Position numbers and translations under genes: made by a program. Below, piece by piece: positions 24,715 to 35,294 of a stretch of DNA of 64,000 bases. Under the pieces are notes generated by a model. The model was not told where the DNA came from, searched no databases, and saw nothing but the letters and a program-made list of their open reading frames with translations. Positions within the stretch are counted from its first letter, which is position 1, and every line of letters begins with the position of its first letter. The DNA comes from Halomonas sp. 25-S5 (GTDB lineage Bacteria; Pseudomonadota; Gammaproteobacteria; Pseudomonadales; Halomonadaceae). The stretch spans positions 172,391-236,390 of the forward strand of contig NZ_JARANV010000003.1 of assembly GCF_029889845.1 (NCBI RefSeq). The letters are read 5' to 3'.

Positions 24715-24763
24715 CTTCCAGCTTCCAGCTTCCAGCTTCCAGCTTCCAGCTTCCAGCTTTCAG
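24715..24763. repeat. Tandem CTTCCAG repeat at the dtd stop codon
   Basis: Six perfect copies of CTTCCAG (24715-24756) plus one variant CTTTCAG (24757-24763). The array runs into the dtd stop codon (24760-24762): the final Ser-stop codons of dtd, AGC TGA, are part of the repeat. A shorter echo, AAGCTTGAAGCTGAAAG, lies just after the ABC-F stop (24629-24645). A small hairpin CCGGC/GCCGG lies between. Confidence 0.95.
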
Positions 24764-25197
24764 CTTTCGAGCAGGAACGTCACCGGTCCATCGTTGATCA
24801 GCGAGACCTGCATGTTGGCGGCGAACTCGCCGCTGGCGACCTGCGGCCAGGCGTCTCGGGCGCGCCTGAGCAGGTAGTGGAAGAGGCGCTCGCCCTCGGC
24901 GGGCGGTGCAGCGCTGGAGAAGCTGGGTCTCAGCCCCTTGCGGGTGTCGGCGGCCAGGGTGAACTGGGAGACCAGCAGCAGGCCGCCTTCGGCCTGCTGC
25001 AGATTGCGGTTCATCTTGCCCGCCGCGTCGGGGAACACCCGATAGTGCAGTAGCCTGTGCAGCAGCCGGTCGGCTGCCGCCTGGTCGTCGCCCTTCTCGA
25101 CGCCCACCAGGGCCAGCAGCCCCGGGCCGATGGCGCCCACCTCGCGATCGTCGACCGCCACGCTGGCACGTTTGACGCGCTGGATCAGGGCGCGCAT
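24760..25197 (-). CDS. dtd: D-aminoacyl-tRNA deacylase
   Basis: A 145-residue homodimeric enzyme that hydrolyses D-amino acids (and glycine mischarged on tRNA-Ala) from tRNA. Both active-site motifs are visible: [17 protein letters not shown] and [12 protein letters not shown] (normally NxGPVT). The N terminus [17 protein letters not shown] is canonical and the length normal. The stop codon lies within a 7-nt tandem repeat array, and the last codons look as if they belong to it. Upstream, on the same strand, is a tandem stress-protein gene. Confidence 0.94.
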   Translation of the reverse strand: MRALIQRVKRASVAVDDREVGAIGPGLLALVGVEKGDDQAAADRLLHRLLHYRVFPDAAGKMNRNLQQAEGGLLLVSQFTLAADTRKGLRPSFSSAAPPAEGERLFHYLLRRARDAWPQVASGEFAANMQVSLINDGPVTFLLES

Positions 25198-25264
25198 GGC
25201 TCTCCTCCACTGGTTGAGTCGGGGCGACAGAGGGTAGCACCTTGGGCGGGTCTCAGGCGTCCGG

Positions 25265-26110
25265 TCACCAGGCGCGGCAGAGCATGATGTCGCAGTGGGG
25301 CTCGCAGAGCAGGCGCTCGGTGATCTGGCTGTGGCGGCCCAGCTGACCGCGGCTGCCCAGGGCGAGCAGGTCCGGCGGCTGGCGGCGCAGGCGGGTCATC
25401 AGGACCTCGAGGGGCTCGCCCTGCTCCAGCACCAGCTCGAGCTCCGGCACGTCGTCGAGCTCGCTCATCAGCTGCTCGGTCTCGCGCTCGAGCTGGGTGC
25501 GCAGGCGTTCCACCTCGCGGTCGCGCCAGCGGGCATAGTCGCCGTCGGAGCCCAGCTCCCGCTCGCCGGGGATGTCCCAGGCATGGAGCAGGGTTAGCCG
25601 GGCGCCGGGGAAGCGCTTGAGGGTCTCGCGCAGGGTGTGGCGCGAGGTCAGCGAGAAGTCCACCGGCACCAGGATGTCCTGCCACTCCTGGGTGGCCAGG
25701 TGGCTGACCGAGAGCACCGGGCAGGGGGCGCTGCGCAGCACCCGGGCGAGGGTGGTGCCGGCGACCAGGTCGGGCTGGCCGCGCTTGCGATGGGCGCCGA
25801 GGATGATCATGTCCGCCTCGCGCTCATGGGCCTCGCGGATGATCTCGGCATAGGGGGCGCCGGCCATGGTCTGGATCAGGCACTGGGGCTCGGGCAGGGC
25901 ATAGTCCTCACGGATGTCGACGAGGGTGGCGCGGATGTCCTCCACCACGGCCGCTTCCAGGTCATGCAGGACCCGTCGCGGCAGGTAGGGGTCGAGCACA
26001 TGGATGACATCGAGTCGGGCACCGCTCTCCACCGCCAGGCGTATGGCGCGGGCGAAGGCGGCGCGGTTCTCGGCGGAAAGGTCGCTGGCGAAGAGCAGGG
26101 TCTGGCTCAT
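25265..26110 (-). CDS. Tandem-domain universal stress protein
   Basis: A 281-residue cytoplasmic protein made of two UspA domains (about residues 1-140 and 145-281). The first begins [21 protein letters not shown] and ends near [18 protein letters not shown]; the second begins [16 protein letters not shown]. The second domain has the sequence [19 protein letters not shown], which partly fits the ATP-binding motif; the first is degenerate. Stress-related, but the exact role is unknown. Unlike TeaD it is not linked to a transporter. Confidence 0.85.
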   Translation of the reverse strand: MSQTLLFASDLSAENRAAFARAIRLAVESGARLDVIHVLDPYLPRRVLHDLEAAVVEDIRATLVDIREDYALPEPQCLIQTMAGAPYAEIIREAHEREADMIILGAHRKRGQPDLVAGTTLARVLRSAPCPVLSVSHLATQEWQDILVPVDFSLTSRHTLRETLKRFPGARLTLLHAWDIPGERELGSDGDYARWRDREVERLRTQLERETEQLMSELDDVPELELVLEQGEPLEVLMTRLRRQPPDLLALGSRGQLGRHSQITERLLCEPHCDIMLCRAW

Positions 26111-26193
26111 GATGGCTCACTCCCGGGAAGGTTGATCCCCACGGCACAGCCTTCAGCATGGGCGGCAGGGGGGGAGCGCGCAAGCCTGGCGGG

Positions 26194-27006
26194 TTACCAC
26201 CAAGCGTGGAAGTGGTGCACCGGACCGTGGCCCTGACCCACGTCAAGCCGGTGGCTCTCCTCGAGGGCCCGCGAGAGCCAGGCCTTGGCGGCGGCCACCG
26301 CCTCGCGGGGAGCGTCGCCAAGGGCCAGGCGGGCGGTGATCGCCGAGGAGAGGGTACAGCCGGTGCCGTGCAGGTTGGTGGTGTCGACCCGGAAGCCTTC
26401 GATCCAGGTGGCCGCGTCGGTGGTGATCAGCAGGTCGGGGCAGTCCTCGCCACGCAGGTGGCCACCCTTGAGCAGCACGGCGCCGGCGCCCAAGGCACGC
26501 AGGCCGGGGGCCAGCGCCTCCATGCCGGCGCGGTCCTCGGGTACCGGGCAGCCCAGCAGCACCGCGGCCTCCGGCAGGTTGGGGGTGATCAGGTCGGCCA
26601 GCGGCACGAGAATATCCCGCACTGCACGGATGCCGGCATCGTCGACCAGGATGTCGCCGCTCTTGGCCACCATCACCGGGTCGAGCACGATCCAGCCCGG
26701 CCGCCGCCGAGTCAGGGCCTCGCGGATCACCTCGGCGACCTCCCGGCTGGCCACCATCCCGATCTTCACGGCATCGATGTCGATGTCATCGAGCAGCGTC
26801 TCGAGCTGGGCGGCGATGAAGTCCGCCGGCACCGGGTGAACTCCGGTGACGCCGCGGGTGTTCTGGGCGGTCAGGGCGGTGATCACGCTGGTAGCATAGG
26901 TCCCCAGGGCCGAGAGGGTCTTGAGGTCGGCCTGGATGCCGGCGCCGCCACTGGGGTCGGAGCCGGCGATGGTCAGGGTGTTGGGTATGCAGCGGGAGGC
27001 GGCCAT
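26194..27006 (-). CDS. thiD: Hydroxymethylpyrimidine/phosphomethylpyrimidine kinase
   Basis: A 270-residue ribokinase-fold enzyme that phosphorylates HMP and HMP-P in thiamine biosynthesis. Hallmarks are TIAGSDPSGGAGIQADLKT at the N terminus, VLDPVMVAKSGDILVDD, TPNLPEAAVLLG, KGGHLRGED and the anion-hole segment NLHGTGCTLSSAI with the conserved Cys. The start at 27006 lacks a strong Shine-Dalgarno sequence, so a GTG nine bases upstream is possible. It is divergent from yqaA. No TPP riboswitch was noticed in the short upstream gap. Confidence 0.93.
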   Translation of the reverse strand: MAASRCIPNTLTIAGSDPSGGAGIQADLKTLSALGTYATSVITALTAQNTRGVTGVHPVPADFIAAQLETLLDDIDIDAVKIGMVASREVAEVIREALTRRRPGWIVLDPVMVAKSGDILVDDAGIRAVRDILVPLADLITPNLPEAAVLLGCPVPEDRAGMEALAPGLRALGAGAVLLKGGHLRGEDCPDLLITTDAATWIEGFRVDTTNLHGTGCTLSSAITARLALGDAPREAVAAAKAWLSRALEESHRLDVGQGHGPVHHFHAWW

Positions 27007-27069
27007 CAGCGTCACGTCATTGCGGTCGAAGAGAGCCAACAGCCTACTGCAGGGACGGGGGGCGGTGCC

Positions 27070-27498
27070 ATGCTGACCCTGTTCCTGGTGGCGCTGGCCA
27101 GCGCCACCCTGCTGCCCGGTGGCTCCGAAGTGTGGCTGGCCCGGCTGTGGTGCGCCGGCGAGCCGGCCATGCTGCTGTGGGCGGTGGCCAGTCTCGGCAA
27201 TACGTTGGGCAGCCTGTTCAATGTGGGGCTGGGGCGCTACGCGCGACACTTCCAGGATCGCCGCTGGTTCCCGGTGTCCCGTCGGGGGCTGGAGCGGGCC
27301 GAGCGCTGGTACCTGCGTTTCGGGGAGTGGAGCCTGCTGGCCTCCTGGGCGCCGCTGGTCGGCGACCCGCTCACCGTACTGGCCGGCATCCTGCGGCTGC
27401 CATGGTGGCGCGCCATCCTGCTGATCACCCTGGCCAAGGCGGCGCGCTATGCCGTGGTGCTGTGGCTCGCGAAGGCCTGGCTGGCTCCCTGGTGTTGA
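27070..27498 (+). CDS. yqaA: YqaA family (DedA-like) membrane protein
   Basis: A 142-residue inner-membrane protein of the small YqaA branch of the SNARE-associated/DedA superfamily. The segments LVALASATLLPGGSEVWLA and VASLGNTLGSLFNVGLGRY (re-entrant loop G/N pattern) and the C-terminal APLVGDPLTVLAGILRLPWW are characteristic. Four hydrophobic segments. A role in lipid flipping is possible by family, but this branch is uncharacterised. The start at 27070 follows a weak ribosome-binding region GGGGGGCGG. Confidence 0.85.
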   Translation: MLTLFLVALASATLLPGGSEVWLARLWCAGEPAMLLWAVASLGNTLGSLFNVGLGRYARHFQDRRWFPVSRRGLERAERWYLRFGEWSLLASWAPLVGDPLTVLAGILRLPWWRAILLITLAKAARYAVVLWLAKAWLAPWC

Positions 27499-27502
27499 GT
27501 GC

Positions 27503-27522
27503 CGATGCGTTGAGACGCATCG
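27503..27522 (+). terminator. Stem-loop after yqaA
   Basis: CGATGCGT-TGAG-ACGCATCG has an 8-bp perfect stem, 5 bases after the yqaA stop, without a U tract. A second small inverted repeat GGCTA-N5-TAGCC (27559-27573) lies in the nuo upstream region and might be an operator. The nuo promoter itself could not be fixed; GATAAT at 27547-27552 is a candidate -10. Confidence 0.45.
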
Positions 27523-27684
27523 CTGGCCGGGTTTCGGCAAAAGGCCGATAATCCTCTAGGCTAGTTATTAGCCTGCAATCCTGAGCGGCTGTCTCCGGTC
27601 CGCAGCGATGAGGGAACGAGGTCGGCGTTTGACCGCCAGCCTAGGGATACGCGATTCGAGAGGTCATTCGTGGAGCACGACAGC

Positions 27685-28080
27685 ATGGCAGTGGTTTCCG
27701 ACTACTGGGCGACGGGATTCTTCATCCTGGCGGTACTCGTGCTGTGTGTGCTGATGATCGGCCTCTCCGCCTTGCTTGGCGGGCGCAGTACAGGGCGCAG
27801 CAAGTCTCTCCCCTTCGAGTCCGGGGTGATCGGCGCTGGCAACGCGCGTCAACGCTTTTCCGTCAAGTTCTATCTGGTCGCCATGCTGTTCGTGATCTTC
27901 GATCTCGAAGCCGTTTTCCTGTTCGCCTGGGCCGTATCCGTCCGTGAGGTGAGCTGGGCGGGCTTTGCCGGGGCGGCCGTGTTCATCGTTATCCTGCTGG
28001 CCGGGCTGGTCTACGATAGCCGCGTCGGTGCCCTCGACTGGGCGCCTCCCGGGAGCAGGCCACGTGACGGGCAAGGCTGA
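27685..28080 (+). CDS. nuoA: NADH-quinone oxidoreductase subunit A
   Basis: First gene of a 13-gene complex I operon. NuoA is a 131-residue, three-helix subunit at the junction of the membrane and peripheral arms. The matrix loop segment [39 protein letters not shown] is diagnostic, with the conserved Glu and Asp in the second helix (FDLEAVFLF). The start at 27685 has GGAG 9 bases upstream; an in-frame GTG at 27670 is less likely. The C terminus is a short hydrophilic tail. Confidence 0.95.
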   Translation: MAVVSDYWATGFFILAVLVLCVLMIGLSALLGGRSTGRSKSLPFESGVIGAGNARQRFSVKFYLVAMLFVIFDLEAVFLFAWAVSVREVSWAGFAGAAVFIVILLAGLVYDSRVGALDWAPPGSRPRDGQG

Positions 28081-28154
28081 CGCCGTGCCAGAGGCTGGTA
28101 TCGCCCCGGGTAGCCGTCACATTATCATCTGCCGAATGTCGCTGGAGGAGTCGC

Positions 28155-28835
28155 ATGCCCTATACCTTGACGCGTGCCGAGGAGGCGGTGTCCGCCGATG
28201 CCCGCTATCCGCTCGGCCGCACCCAGCGGGTCGAGGACGACCCACTGAGGCAGCAGGTGCATCGCAGCGTGTTCACCGGCAAGCTGGAAGAGGTACTCAA
28301 CTCGGCGGTCAACTGGGGACGCAAGAACTCCCTGTGGCCCTACAACTTCGGCCTGTCCTGCTGTTATGTGGAGATGACCACCGCCTTCACCGCGCCGCAC
28401 GACATCGCCCGCTTCGGCGCCGAGGTGATCCGCGCCTCGCCGCGCCAGGCCGATTTCATGGTCATCGCCGGGACCTGTTTCATCAAGATGGCCCCCGTGA
28501 TCCAGCAGCTCTACGACCAGATGCTCGAGCCCAAGTGGGTGATCTCGATGGGTTCCTGCGCCAACTCCGGCGGCATGTACGACATCTACTCGGTGGTTCA
28601 GGGGGTCGACAAGTTCCTGCCGGTGGATGTCTATGTGCCGGGCTGTCCGCCGCGTCCGGAGGCCTTCCTGCAGGGACTGCAACTGCTGCAGGATTCGATT
28701 CAGGAGGAGCGTCGGCCGCTGTCGTGGGTAGTCGGCGACCAGGGCGTGTACCGTGCCGAGATGCCCTCGCAACGCGAGAGGCATCGCGACCGGCGCATCC
28801 AGGCCACCGAACTGCGCAGTCCCGACCGCCTCTGA
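28155..28835 (+). CDS. nuoB: NADH-quinone oxidoreductase subunit B
   Basis: A 226-residue peripheral-arm subunit binding the terminal 4Fe-4S cluster N2 that reduces quinone. The adjacent cysteines in LSCCYVEM (residues 69-70), the third in GTCFIKM (108) and the PGCPPRPEA motif are present. The C-terminal 40 residues ([20 protein letters not shown]) are the usual hydrophilic extension. A 74-base gap separates it from nuoA; the start is preceded by GGAGGAG. Confidence 0.96.
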   Translation: MPYTLTRAEEAVSADARYPLGRTQRVEDDPLRQQVHRSVFTGKLEEVLNSAVNWGRKNSLWPYNFGLSCCYVEMTTAFTAPHDIARFGAEVIRASPRQADFMVIAGTCFIKMAPVIQQLYDQMLEPKWVISMGSCANSGGMYDIYSVVQGVDKFLPVDVYVPGCPPRPEAFLQGLQLLQDSIQEERRPLSWVVGDQGVYRAEMPSQRERHRDRRIQATELRSPDRL

Positions 28836-28866
28836 GTTCGTTTTTTGCAGGAGCTTGCCGACGTCC

Positions 28867-30642
28867 ATGAGCGACGCTATCCCGACCACCGCCCCTTCAG
28901 CCACCGACGATCCACTCGTCGGTGCGCTCAGGCAGCGCTTCGGTGATCATGCCCTTGTCGAGCAGCCGACTCTCACCGGGCTGCCGGTGGTGTGGATCGC
29001 CCGTGAGTCCCTCGGCGACATGCTGCGCTTCCTGCGCGACATGCCTGAACCGTTCGAGATGCTCTATGATCTCTCGGCGATCGACGAGCGGCTGCGCACC
29101 CATCGTCGCGACCTGCCCGCGGCCGATTTCACGGTCTTCTACCACGTGCTGTCGGTGTCACGAAACCGCGACGTGATGCTCAAGGTAGCCCTGCAGGAGG
29201 GCGACCTGGCACTGCCCAGCGTGGTTTCGCTCTATCCCAACGCCAACTGGTACGAGCGTGAGGTGTGGGACATGTTCGGCATCGACTTCGTCGGCCACCC
29301 GCACCTCACGCGGATCCTCATGCCACCGACCTGGCAAGGGCATCCGCTGCGCAAGGATCACGGCGCCAGGGCCACCGAGTTCGACCCTTACACCCTCACC
29401 GTGGAGGGCCAGGATGTCGAGCAGCGGGCGCTGCAGTTCAAGCCCGAGGAGTGGGGGATGCGGCGCGAGCGGGAGGGCGCCGAGTTCATGTTCCTCAACC
29501 TCGGCCCCAATCACCCCTCGGCACACGGCGCCTTCCGCCTCGTACTGCAGCTCGACGGCGAGGAGATCATCGACTGCGTCCCGGATATCGGCTATCACCA
29601 CCGCGGCGCCGAGAAGATGGGCGAGCGCCAGTCCTGGCATAGCTACATCCCCTACACCGACCGGGTCGACTACACCGGCGGGGTGATGAACAACCTCCCT
29701 TACATCCTGGCGGTGGAGAAGCTGGCCGGTATTGACGTGCCCGCGAGGGTCGAAACCATTCGCGTAATGATGGCCGAGATGTTCCGCATCTCCAGCCACC
29801 TGCTGTTCCTGGGCACCTATCTCCAGGATCTGGGTGCCATGACGCCGGTGTTCTTTACCTTCACCGATCGCCAGAAGGCCTATGAAGTCATCGAGGGTAT
29901 TACCGGCTTTCGCATGCACCCGGCCTGGTACCGAATCGGCGGAGTCATGCAGGATCTGCCCAAAGGCTGGGACCGGCTGGTGCAGGGGTTCCTCGACTGG
30001 ATGCCGCGCCGGCTTCGGGAATACGAACGGGCGATGATGGACAACGCCATCGTCAAGGAGCGCACCCAACACATTGCCGCGTTCAACACTGACGAGGCGC
30101 TAAAGTGGGGTGTCACAGGCCCCAACCTGCGCGCCACCGGGTGCAACTTCGATCTGCGCAAGCAGCGCCCCTATGGCGGTTACGAGAATTTCGACTTCGA
30201 GGTGCCGCTGGGCCGCCACGGCGATGCCTTCGACCGCGGCCAGCTGCGCATCGAGGAGATGCGCCAGAGCCTCAAGATCATCCAGCAGTGCGTCGATCAC
30301 ATGCCGGCAGGCGACTATAAGGCCGACCACCCGTTGACCACGCCGCCGCCGCGCGAGCGGATGCTCCAGCATATCGAGACGCTGATCACCCACTTCCTGC
30401 AGGTGTCGTGGGGGCCGGTGCTCGAGCCGGGCGAGTCGCTGGCGATGATCGAGGCGACCAAGGGCATCAACAGCTACTACCTGACCAGCGACGGCAACAC
30501 CATGAGCTACCGAACCCGTATCCGCACGCCGAGCTTCCCGCACCTGCAGCAGATTCCGGCGGTGATGCGCGGCGGCTTCGTGCCCGACCTGATCGCCCAC
30601 CTGGGCAGTATCGATTTCGTGATGGCTGACGTGGACCGCTGA
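28867..30642 (+). CDS. nuoCD: NADH-quinone oxidoreductase fused subunit C/D
   Basis: A 591-residue fusion of NuoC (30-kDa, about residues 1-180) and NuoD (49-kDa, about 200-591), as in E. coli and pseudomonads. The C part has [17 protein letters not shown] and the D part [49 protein letters not shown] contains quinone-pocket residues (His of HHRGAEK and Tyr). The C terminus ends in the conserved [11 protein letters not shown]. The subunit forms the quinone-binding site with NuoB. The start at 28867 gives [15 protein letters not shown]. Confidence 0.96.
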   Translation: MSDAIPTTAPSATDDPLVGALRQRFGDHALVEQPTLTGLPVVWIARESLGDMLRFLRDMPEPFEMLYDLSAIDERLRTHRRDLPAADFTVFYHVLSVSRNRDVMLKVALQEGDLALPSVVSLYPNANWYEREVWDMFGIDFVGHPHLTRILMPPTWQGHPLRKDHGARATEFDPYTLTVEGQDVEQRALQFKPEEWGMRREREGAEFMFLNLGPNHPSAHGAFRLVLQLDGEEIIDCVPDIGYHHRGAEKMGERQSWHSYIPYTDRVDYTGGVMNNLPYILAVEKLAGIDVPARVETIRVMMAEMFRISSHLLFLGTYLQDLGAMTPVFFTFTDRQKAYEVIEGITGFRMHPAWYRIGGVMQDLPKGWDRLVQGFLDWMPRRLREYERAMMDNAIVKERTQHIAAFNTDEALKWGVTGPNLRATGCNFDLRKQRPYGGYENFDFEVPLGRHGDAFDRGQLRIEEMRQSLKIIQQCVDHMPAGDYKADHPLTTPPPRERMLQHIETLITHFLQVSWGPVLEPGESLAMIEATKGINSYYLTSDGNTMSYRTRIRTPSFPHLQQIPAVMRGGFVPDLIAHLGSIDFVMADVDR

Positions 30643-30645
30643 CCC

Positions 30646-31155
30646 ATGACCGAGAGCGCACGACGGATCGCCAGCGACGCTGAGGGCTTCATTCTCGAGG
30701 CCGAAGACCGGCGCGCCATCGCGCACGAGCGCGATCACTACGAGCAGCCCCAGGCGGCCTGCATCGAGGCGTTGAAGATCGTCCAGCATCGTCACGGCTG
30801 GGTGCCCGACGCGGCGATCCCGGCGATCGCCGAGGTGCTGGGGGTGGGGCCCGCCGATGTCGAGGGCGTGGCAACCTTCTACAGCCTGATCTTCCGCCAG
30901 CCGGTGGGGCGGCACGTGATTCTGGTCTGCGACAGCAGCTCGTGCTTTCTCAATGACTATGAGGAACTGCGCGACACGTTGTCCGAGCGGCTCGGCATCG
31001 GCTTCGGCCAGACCACCGCCGATGGCCGCTTCACGCTGCTGCCGGTGTGCTGCCTGGGCGCCTGCGATCGCGGCCCGGCGCTGATGATCGACGATCATAC
31101 CTACGGCCCCGTCGACCCGGGGGATGTGGCCGACCTGCTGGAGGGTTATGCATGA
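30646..31155 (+). CDS. nuoE: NADH-quinone oxidoreductase subunit E
   Basis: A 169-residue thioredoxin-like subunit carrying the 2Fe-2S cluster N1a next to NuoF. Ligand cysteines are in [13 protein letters not shown] and [13 protein letters not shown]. The helical N-terminal segment contains [24 protein letters not shown], also typical. It begins 3 bases after nuoCD ends and its stop overlaps the nuoF start by ATGA, so translation is coupled. Cytoplasmic side of the N-module. Confidence 0.95.
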   Translation: MTESARRIASDAEGFILEAEDRRAIAHERDHYEQPQAACIEALKIVQHRHGWVPDAAIPAIAEVLGVGPADVEGVATFYSLIFRQPVGRHVILVCDSSSCFLNDYEELRDTLSERLGIGFGQTTADGRFTLLPVCCLGACDRGPALMIDDHTYGPVDPGDVADLLEGYA

Positions 31156-32510
31156 GCGCAAGCCGCTATCATTGCCAGCTGCGCCAGGGTGCCGCCGAAC
31201 GCCGCGCCGAAACCCACCCGCTGACCTGGCGGCTGCGCGAGGATGGCGCCATGCTGGGGCTCGACGACTATGTCGAGAAGGACGGCTATGCCGCGGTCCG
31301 CGAGGTGCTCAATCACCGCACCGCCGACGACGTGATCAAGACCATGAAAGAGGCCAACGTGCGCGGGCGTGGCGGTGCCGGCTTCTCGGCGGGCCTCAAG
31401 TGGAGCCTGACCATGAAGGGGCCGGACATCCCGCGTGGTTACCTGGTCTGCAACGCCGACGAGATGGAGCCCGGCACCTTCAAGGATCGCTTGCTGCTCG
31501 AGCAACAGCCGCATCTGCTGATCGAGGGAATGATCCTCGCCGGCTACGCCAATGATTCGTGCTTCGGTTACATCTTCCTGCGTGGCGAGTACCTCGAGGC
31601 GGCGCGCGCCGTGCAGCAGGCGCTCGACGAGGCGCGCGCCGCCGGCTGGCTGGGCCCCGATATCGCCGGCAGCGGTTTCGACTTCGATATCGCCCTGCAC
31701 ACCGGCGCCGGACGCTACATCTGCGGCGAGGAGACCGCGCTGATCAACTCGCTGGAGGGCAAGCGCGCCAACCCCCGGGACAAACCGCCGTTCCCCGGTC
31801 AGTCCGGTGCCTGGGGCAAGCCCACCGTGGTCAACAACGTCGAGACCCTGTGCAACGCGCCGGGCGTGATGCACCACGGCGCCCAGTGGTACCAGGATCT
31901 CTCCGGCGACTTGAGCGACGACGGCGGCACCAAGCTCTACGGCGTTTCCGGCAAGGTCAACAAGCCCGGCCTGTGGGAGCTGCCGATCGGCACCCCGGCG
32001 AGCGAGCTGCTCGAGCGGGCCGGCGGCATGCGCGACGGCCGGGCGCTCAAGACCTGGCTGCCCGGCGGCGGCAGCACCGGCTTCCTGTTGCCCGAGCACC
32101 TCGACGAGGCGCTCGACTTCGACACCATCGGCAAGCTGGGCAGCCGCCTGGGCACCGGGCTTATGACGGTGGTCAACGAGGACCAGAGCGTGCTGTCGCT
32201 GATGCGCAACCTCGAGCAGTTCTTCGCCCGCGAGTCGTGTGGCTGGTGTACACCGTGTCGCGATGGGCTACCGTGGATCGTCAAGCTGCTCCAGGCGCTG
32301 GAGCGCGGCGAGGGTGAGCGCGGCGACATCGAGATGCTCGACAAGCTGGCCGACGACCTGGGGCCGGGCAAGACCTTCTGCGCCCATGCGCCCGGCGCGG
32401 CGATGCCGCTGCAGTCGGCGCTCAAGTACTTCCGCGACGAGTTCGAGCGCGGCGTGACGCATCCGGCGGGGGTGGCCCATGCCGAGCCGATTCCGGTGGG
32501 CGAGGCATGA
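31152..32510 (+). CDS. nuoF: NADH-quinone oxidoreductase subunit F
   Basis: A 452-residue flavoprotein that oxidises NADH. The glycine-rich NADH/FMN site [15 protein letters not shown], the segment [17 protein letters not shown], and [23 protein letters not shown] are intact. Cluster N3 cysteines are in [12 protein letters not shown] and [11 protein letters not shown]. The N-terminal 40 residues ([19 protein letters not shown]) are a short extension typical of this bacterial group. The ATG overlaps the nuoE stop codon. Confidence 0.95.
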   Translation: MSASRYHCQLRQGAAERRAETHPLTWRLREDGAMLGLDDYVEKDGYAAVREVLNHRTADDVIKTMKEANVRGRGGAGFSAGLKWSLTMKGPDIPRGYLVCNADEMEPGTFKDRLLLEQQPHLLIEGMILAGYANDSCFGYIFLRGEYLEAARAVQQALDEARAAGWLGPDIAGSGFDFDIALHTGAGRYICGEETALINSLEGKRANPRDKPPFPGQSGAWGKPTVVNNVETLCNAPGVMHHGAQWYQDLSGDLSDDGGTKLYGVSGKVNKPGLWELPIGTPASELLERAGGMRDGRALKTWLPGGGSTGFLLPEHLDEALDFDTIGKLGSRLGTGLMTVVNEDQSVLSLMRNLEQFFARESCGWCTPCRDGLPWIVKLLQALERGEGERGDIEMLDKLADDLGPGKTFCAHAPGAAMPLQSALKYFRDEFERGVTHPAGVAHAEPIPVGEA

Positions 32511-32543
32511 AGCGGACCATCAACCAGGAGGCGAGGTAGCGCC

Positions 32544-35294
32544 ATGGCGACGATTCACGTGGACGGGCAGCGCTACGACGTGGAAGGGTCCGACAACCTG
32601 CTGGATGCCTGCCTGTCGCAGGGCCTCGACGTGCCCTATTTTTGCTGGCATCCGGCGATGGGCAGTGTCGGTGCCTGCCGGCAATGCGCGGTCAAGCAGT
32701 TCAAGGACGAGGACGACACCCAAGGCAAGCTGGTGATGTCGTGCATGACCCCCGCGGCCGATGGTACCCGGATCTCGATCGATGACGAGCAGGCGCGCGA
32801 ATTCCGTGCCAGCGTCATCGAGTGGCTGATGACCTATCATCCCCACGACTGCCCGGTGTGCGAGGAGGGCGGCCACTGCCACCTGCAGGACATGACGGTG
32901 ATGACCGGCCACGACCGTCGGCGCTATCGCTTCCGCAAGCGTACCCACCGCAACCAGTACCTGGGGCCGTTCATCGCCCACGAGATGAACCGCTGCATCA
33001 ACTGCTATCGCTGCGTGCGCTTCTACCGGGATTATGCCGGCGGCACCGATCTGGGCGTCTTCGGCATGAACAACAATCTCTATTTCGGTCGTCATCAGGA
33101 AGGCACGCTGGAAAGCCCCTTCTCCGGCAACCTCAGCGAGGTCTGCCCCACCGGGGTGTTTACCGACCAGACCCACTCCGAGCAATACACCCGCAAGTGG
33201 GACCTGCAGTTCGCACCGAGCATCTGCCACCAGTGTGCGGTGGGCTGCAACATCAGCCCCGGTGAACGCTATGGCGATATCCGGCGCATCGAGAATCGCT
33301 ACCACGGCGAGGTCAACCGCTTCTTCCTCTGCGACCGCGGGCGCTTCGGCTATGGCTACGTCAACCGTGACGACCGCCCGCGCCAGCCCGAATGGCGTAG
33401 CGATCGCGATGATGCCTGGGTGACCCTGGAGGTTGATGCCGCCCTGGATCACGGCGCCGATCGACTGAGAAGCGCCCGTCGGGTGATCGGTATCGGCTCC
33501 CCCCGTGCCAGCCTGGAAAGCAACCATCAACTGCGTGAGCTGGTCGGCGAGGAGGCTTTCTCCACCGGCATCGCCGCCGCCGAACAGCGTTGCCTGGACG
33601 AGATGCACTCGCTCAACCAGCGCTGTGGGCTGCCCACGCCGACGCTTCGCGAGGTCGAGCACCACGACGCGCTGCTGATTCTCGGCGAGGATCTGATCGA
33701 AAGCGCCGCCCGCGTCGGCCTGGCAGTGCGCCAGGCCGCCCAGGCACGACGCGAGACGCTGGCCGCCGAGCGCGATATCCCCGCCTGGAATGATGCCGCG
33801 GTACGCACCCTGGGGCAGGATCGCTACCATCCGGTGTTCATCGCCTATCCGATTGCCACGGAGCTCGACGACGTCACCGCGGCGCGCTTCACGCTGGCCC
33901 CGGACGACATCGCCCGGCTGGGGTTTGCGGTAGCCCACGAGATCGACGACAAGGCGCCGGCCGTCGCCGGCCTCGACCCCGCCACCCGCGAGGCGGCCCG
34001 CGACATCGCTGCGCAGTTGATGGCCGCCGAGCGCCCGCTGGTGATCAGCGGCGGCTCACTGGGCTGCGAGGCCATCCTCCAGGCTGCCGGCAACGTGGCC
34101 CGGGCCCTGGCGCGCCGTGCCCGCCGAGGGGGGGTCTTGCTGGTGCGTCGCGAGGCCAACAGCACGGGGCTAACGATGATCGGCGGCAAGCCGCTGGAAT
34201 GGGCGCTCGACGAGCTCGCCAGCCGGCGGGCCGATGCCGTGGTGATCCTCGAGAATGACCTCTACCAACGCCTGCCCGCGACGCTCATCGACGTAGCCCT
34301 CGCCACCGCCGAAACGGTGGTGGTACTCGACCATCAGCGCACCGCCACCTGGGCACAGGCCCATCTGGGCCTGCCCGCGGCCAGCTTCGCCGAGGCCGAC
34401 GGCACACTGGTCAGCCTCGAGGGCCGGGCCCAACGTTTCTTCCAGGTCTTCGATCCCACCTACCTGCGCCCCGCGACGCGCATCCACGAGAGCTGGCGCT
34501 GGCTGCATGTGTTGCGTGGCGACATCCGGCGTCACCCGGTGGCCGACATCGCACTCGATGCCGTGACCCGCGACTGTGCCCGTGCCAATCCTGCGCTGGG
34601 CGCCATCGTCGATGCCGCGCCGGACGCCGACTACCGGGTGCACGGCCTCAAGCTGGCGCGCGAGCCGCACCGTTACAGCGGGCGAACCGCCATGCGCGCC
34701 CATCTCGATGTCAGCGAGCCGCGGGTTCCCCAGGACCCGGATTCACCCTTTACCTTCTCGATGGAAGGCTACAACGGCATCGGCCGTCCCCGCGAGGAGG
34801 TGGCCTTCGCCTGGGCGCCGGGATGGAACTCGCCCCAGGCCTGGAACAAGTTCACCGATGAGGTCGGCGGCCACCTGCGCGCCGGCGATCCGGGAGTGCG
34901 CCTGATCGCCCCGAGCCCCGGCGCTCATGCCTACGCGACCTCGATTCCCGAGGGCTTTCGTGGCCGCGACGGCGAGTGGCAGCTGGTGATCCTGGCGCGG
35001 CTGTTCGGCGGCGACGAGACCTCCTCGCGGGCCGCGCCGATCGTCGCCCGGGCGGCGCCGGCCACCCTCGCAGTGGCTGCCGATGATGCCACGCGGCTGG
35101 GCGTGGATGACGGCGACCGGCTCGAGATAACCGGCCAGGCCGGGTCGCTGACGCTCGCGGTGCGTCGCGAGGCGACCCTGCCCGGCGGGGTGGTCGGCTT
35201 GCCGGCCGGTCTCGCGCCAGTGCTGGTCGCCGGGGAGTGGGTACGCCTGGCCGTGTCTCGTGGCGGGGGCGGCGATGAAGGGGGGCACTCATGA
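32544..35294 (+). CDS. nuoG: NADH-quinone oxidoreductase subunit G
   Basis: A 916-residue subunit with a ferredoxin-like N terminus and a molybdopterin-oxidoreductase-like body. Cluster ligands are clear: N1b in [19 protein letters not shown] and SCMTP; N5 with its His in [18 protein letters not shown]4 in [13 protein letters not shown] and VCPTGVF. The extra cluster N7 ([13 protein letters not shown] and a later CDRGRFGYG) is also present, as in E. coli. The length equals the E. coli-type enzyme. Its stop overlaps the nuoH start. The C-terminal third is the least conserved part. Confidence 0.95.
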   Translation: MATIHVDGQRYDVEGSDNLLDACLSQGLDVPYFCWHPAMGSVGACRQCAVKQFKDEDDTQGKLVMSCMTPAADGTRISIDDEQAREFRASVIEWLMTYHPHDCPVCEEGGHCHLQDMTVMTGHDRRRYRFRKRTHRNQYLGPFIAHEMNRCINCYRCVRFYRDYAGGTDLGVFGMNNNLYFGRHQEGTLESPFSGNLSEVCPTGVFTDQTHSEQYTRKWDLQFAPSICHQCAVGCNISPGERYGDIRRIENRYHGEVNRFFLCDRGRFGYGYVNRDDRPRQPEWRSDRDDAWVTLEVDAALDHGADRLRSARRVIGIGSPRASLESNHQLRELVGEEAFSTGIAAAEQRCLDEMHSLNQRCGLPTPTLREVEHHDALLILGEDLIESAARVGLAVRQAAQARRETLAAERDIPAWNDAAVRTLGQDRYHPVFIAYPIATELDDVTAARFTLAPDDIARLGFAVAHEIDDKAPAVAGLDPATREAARDIAAQLMAAERPLVISGGSLGCEAILQAAGNVARALARRARRGGVLLVRREANSTGLTMIGGKPLEWALDELASRRADAVVILENDLYQRLPATLIDVALATAETVVVLDHQRTATWAQAHLGLPAASFAEADGTLVSLEGRAQRFFQVFDPTYLRPATRIHESWRWLHVLRGDIRRHPVADIALDAVTRDCARANPALGAIVDAAPDADYRVHGLKLAREPHRYSGRTAMRAHLDVSEPRVPQDPDSPFTFSMEGYNGIGRPREEVAFAWAPGWNSPQAWNKFTDEVGGHLRAGDPGVRLIAPSPGAHAYATSIPEGFRGRDGEWQLVILARLFGGDETSSRAAPIVARAAPATLAVAADDATRLGVDDGDRLEITGQAGSLTLAVRREATLPGGVVGLPAGLAPVLVAGEWVRLAVSRGGGGDEGGHS

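Noticed and set aside
32520..33938. 472-codon open frame opposite nuoG
   Set aside because: Antisense shadow of a conserved complex I gene; several such frames lie opposite nuoD, nuoL and nuoM.
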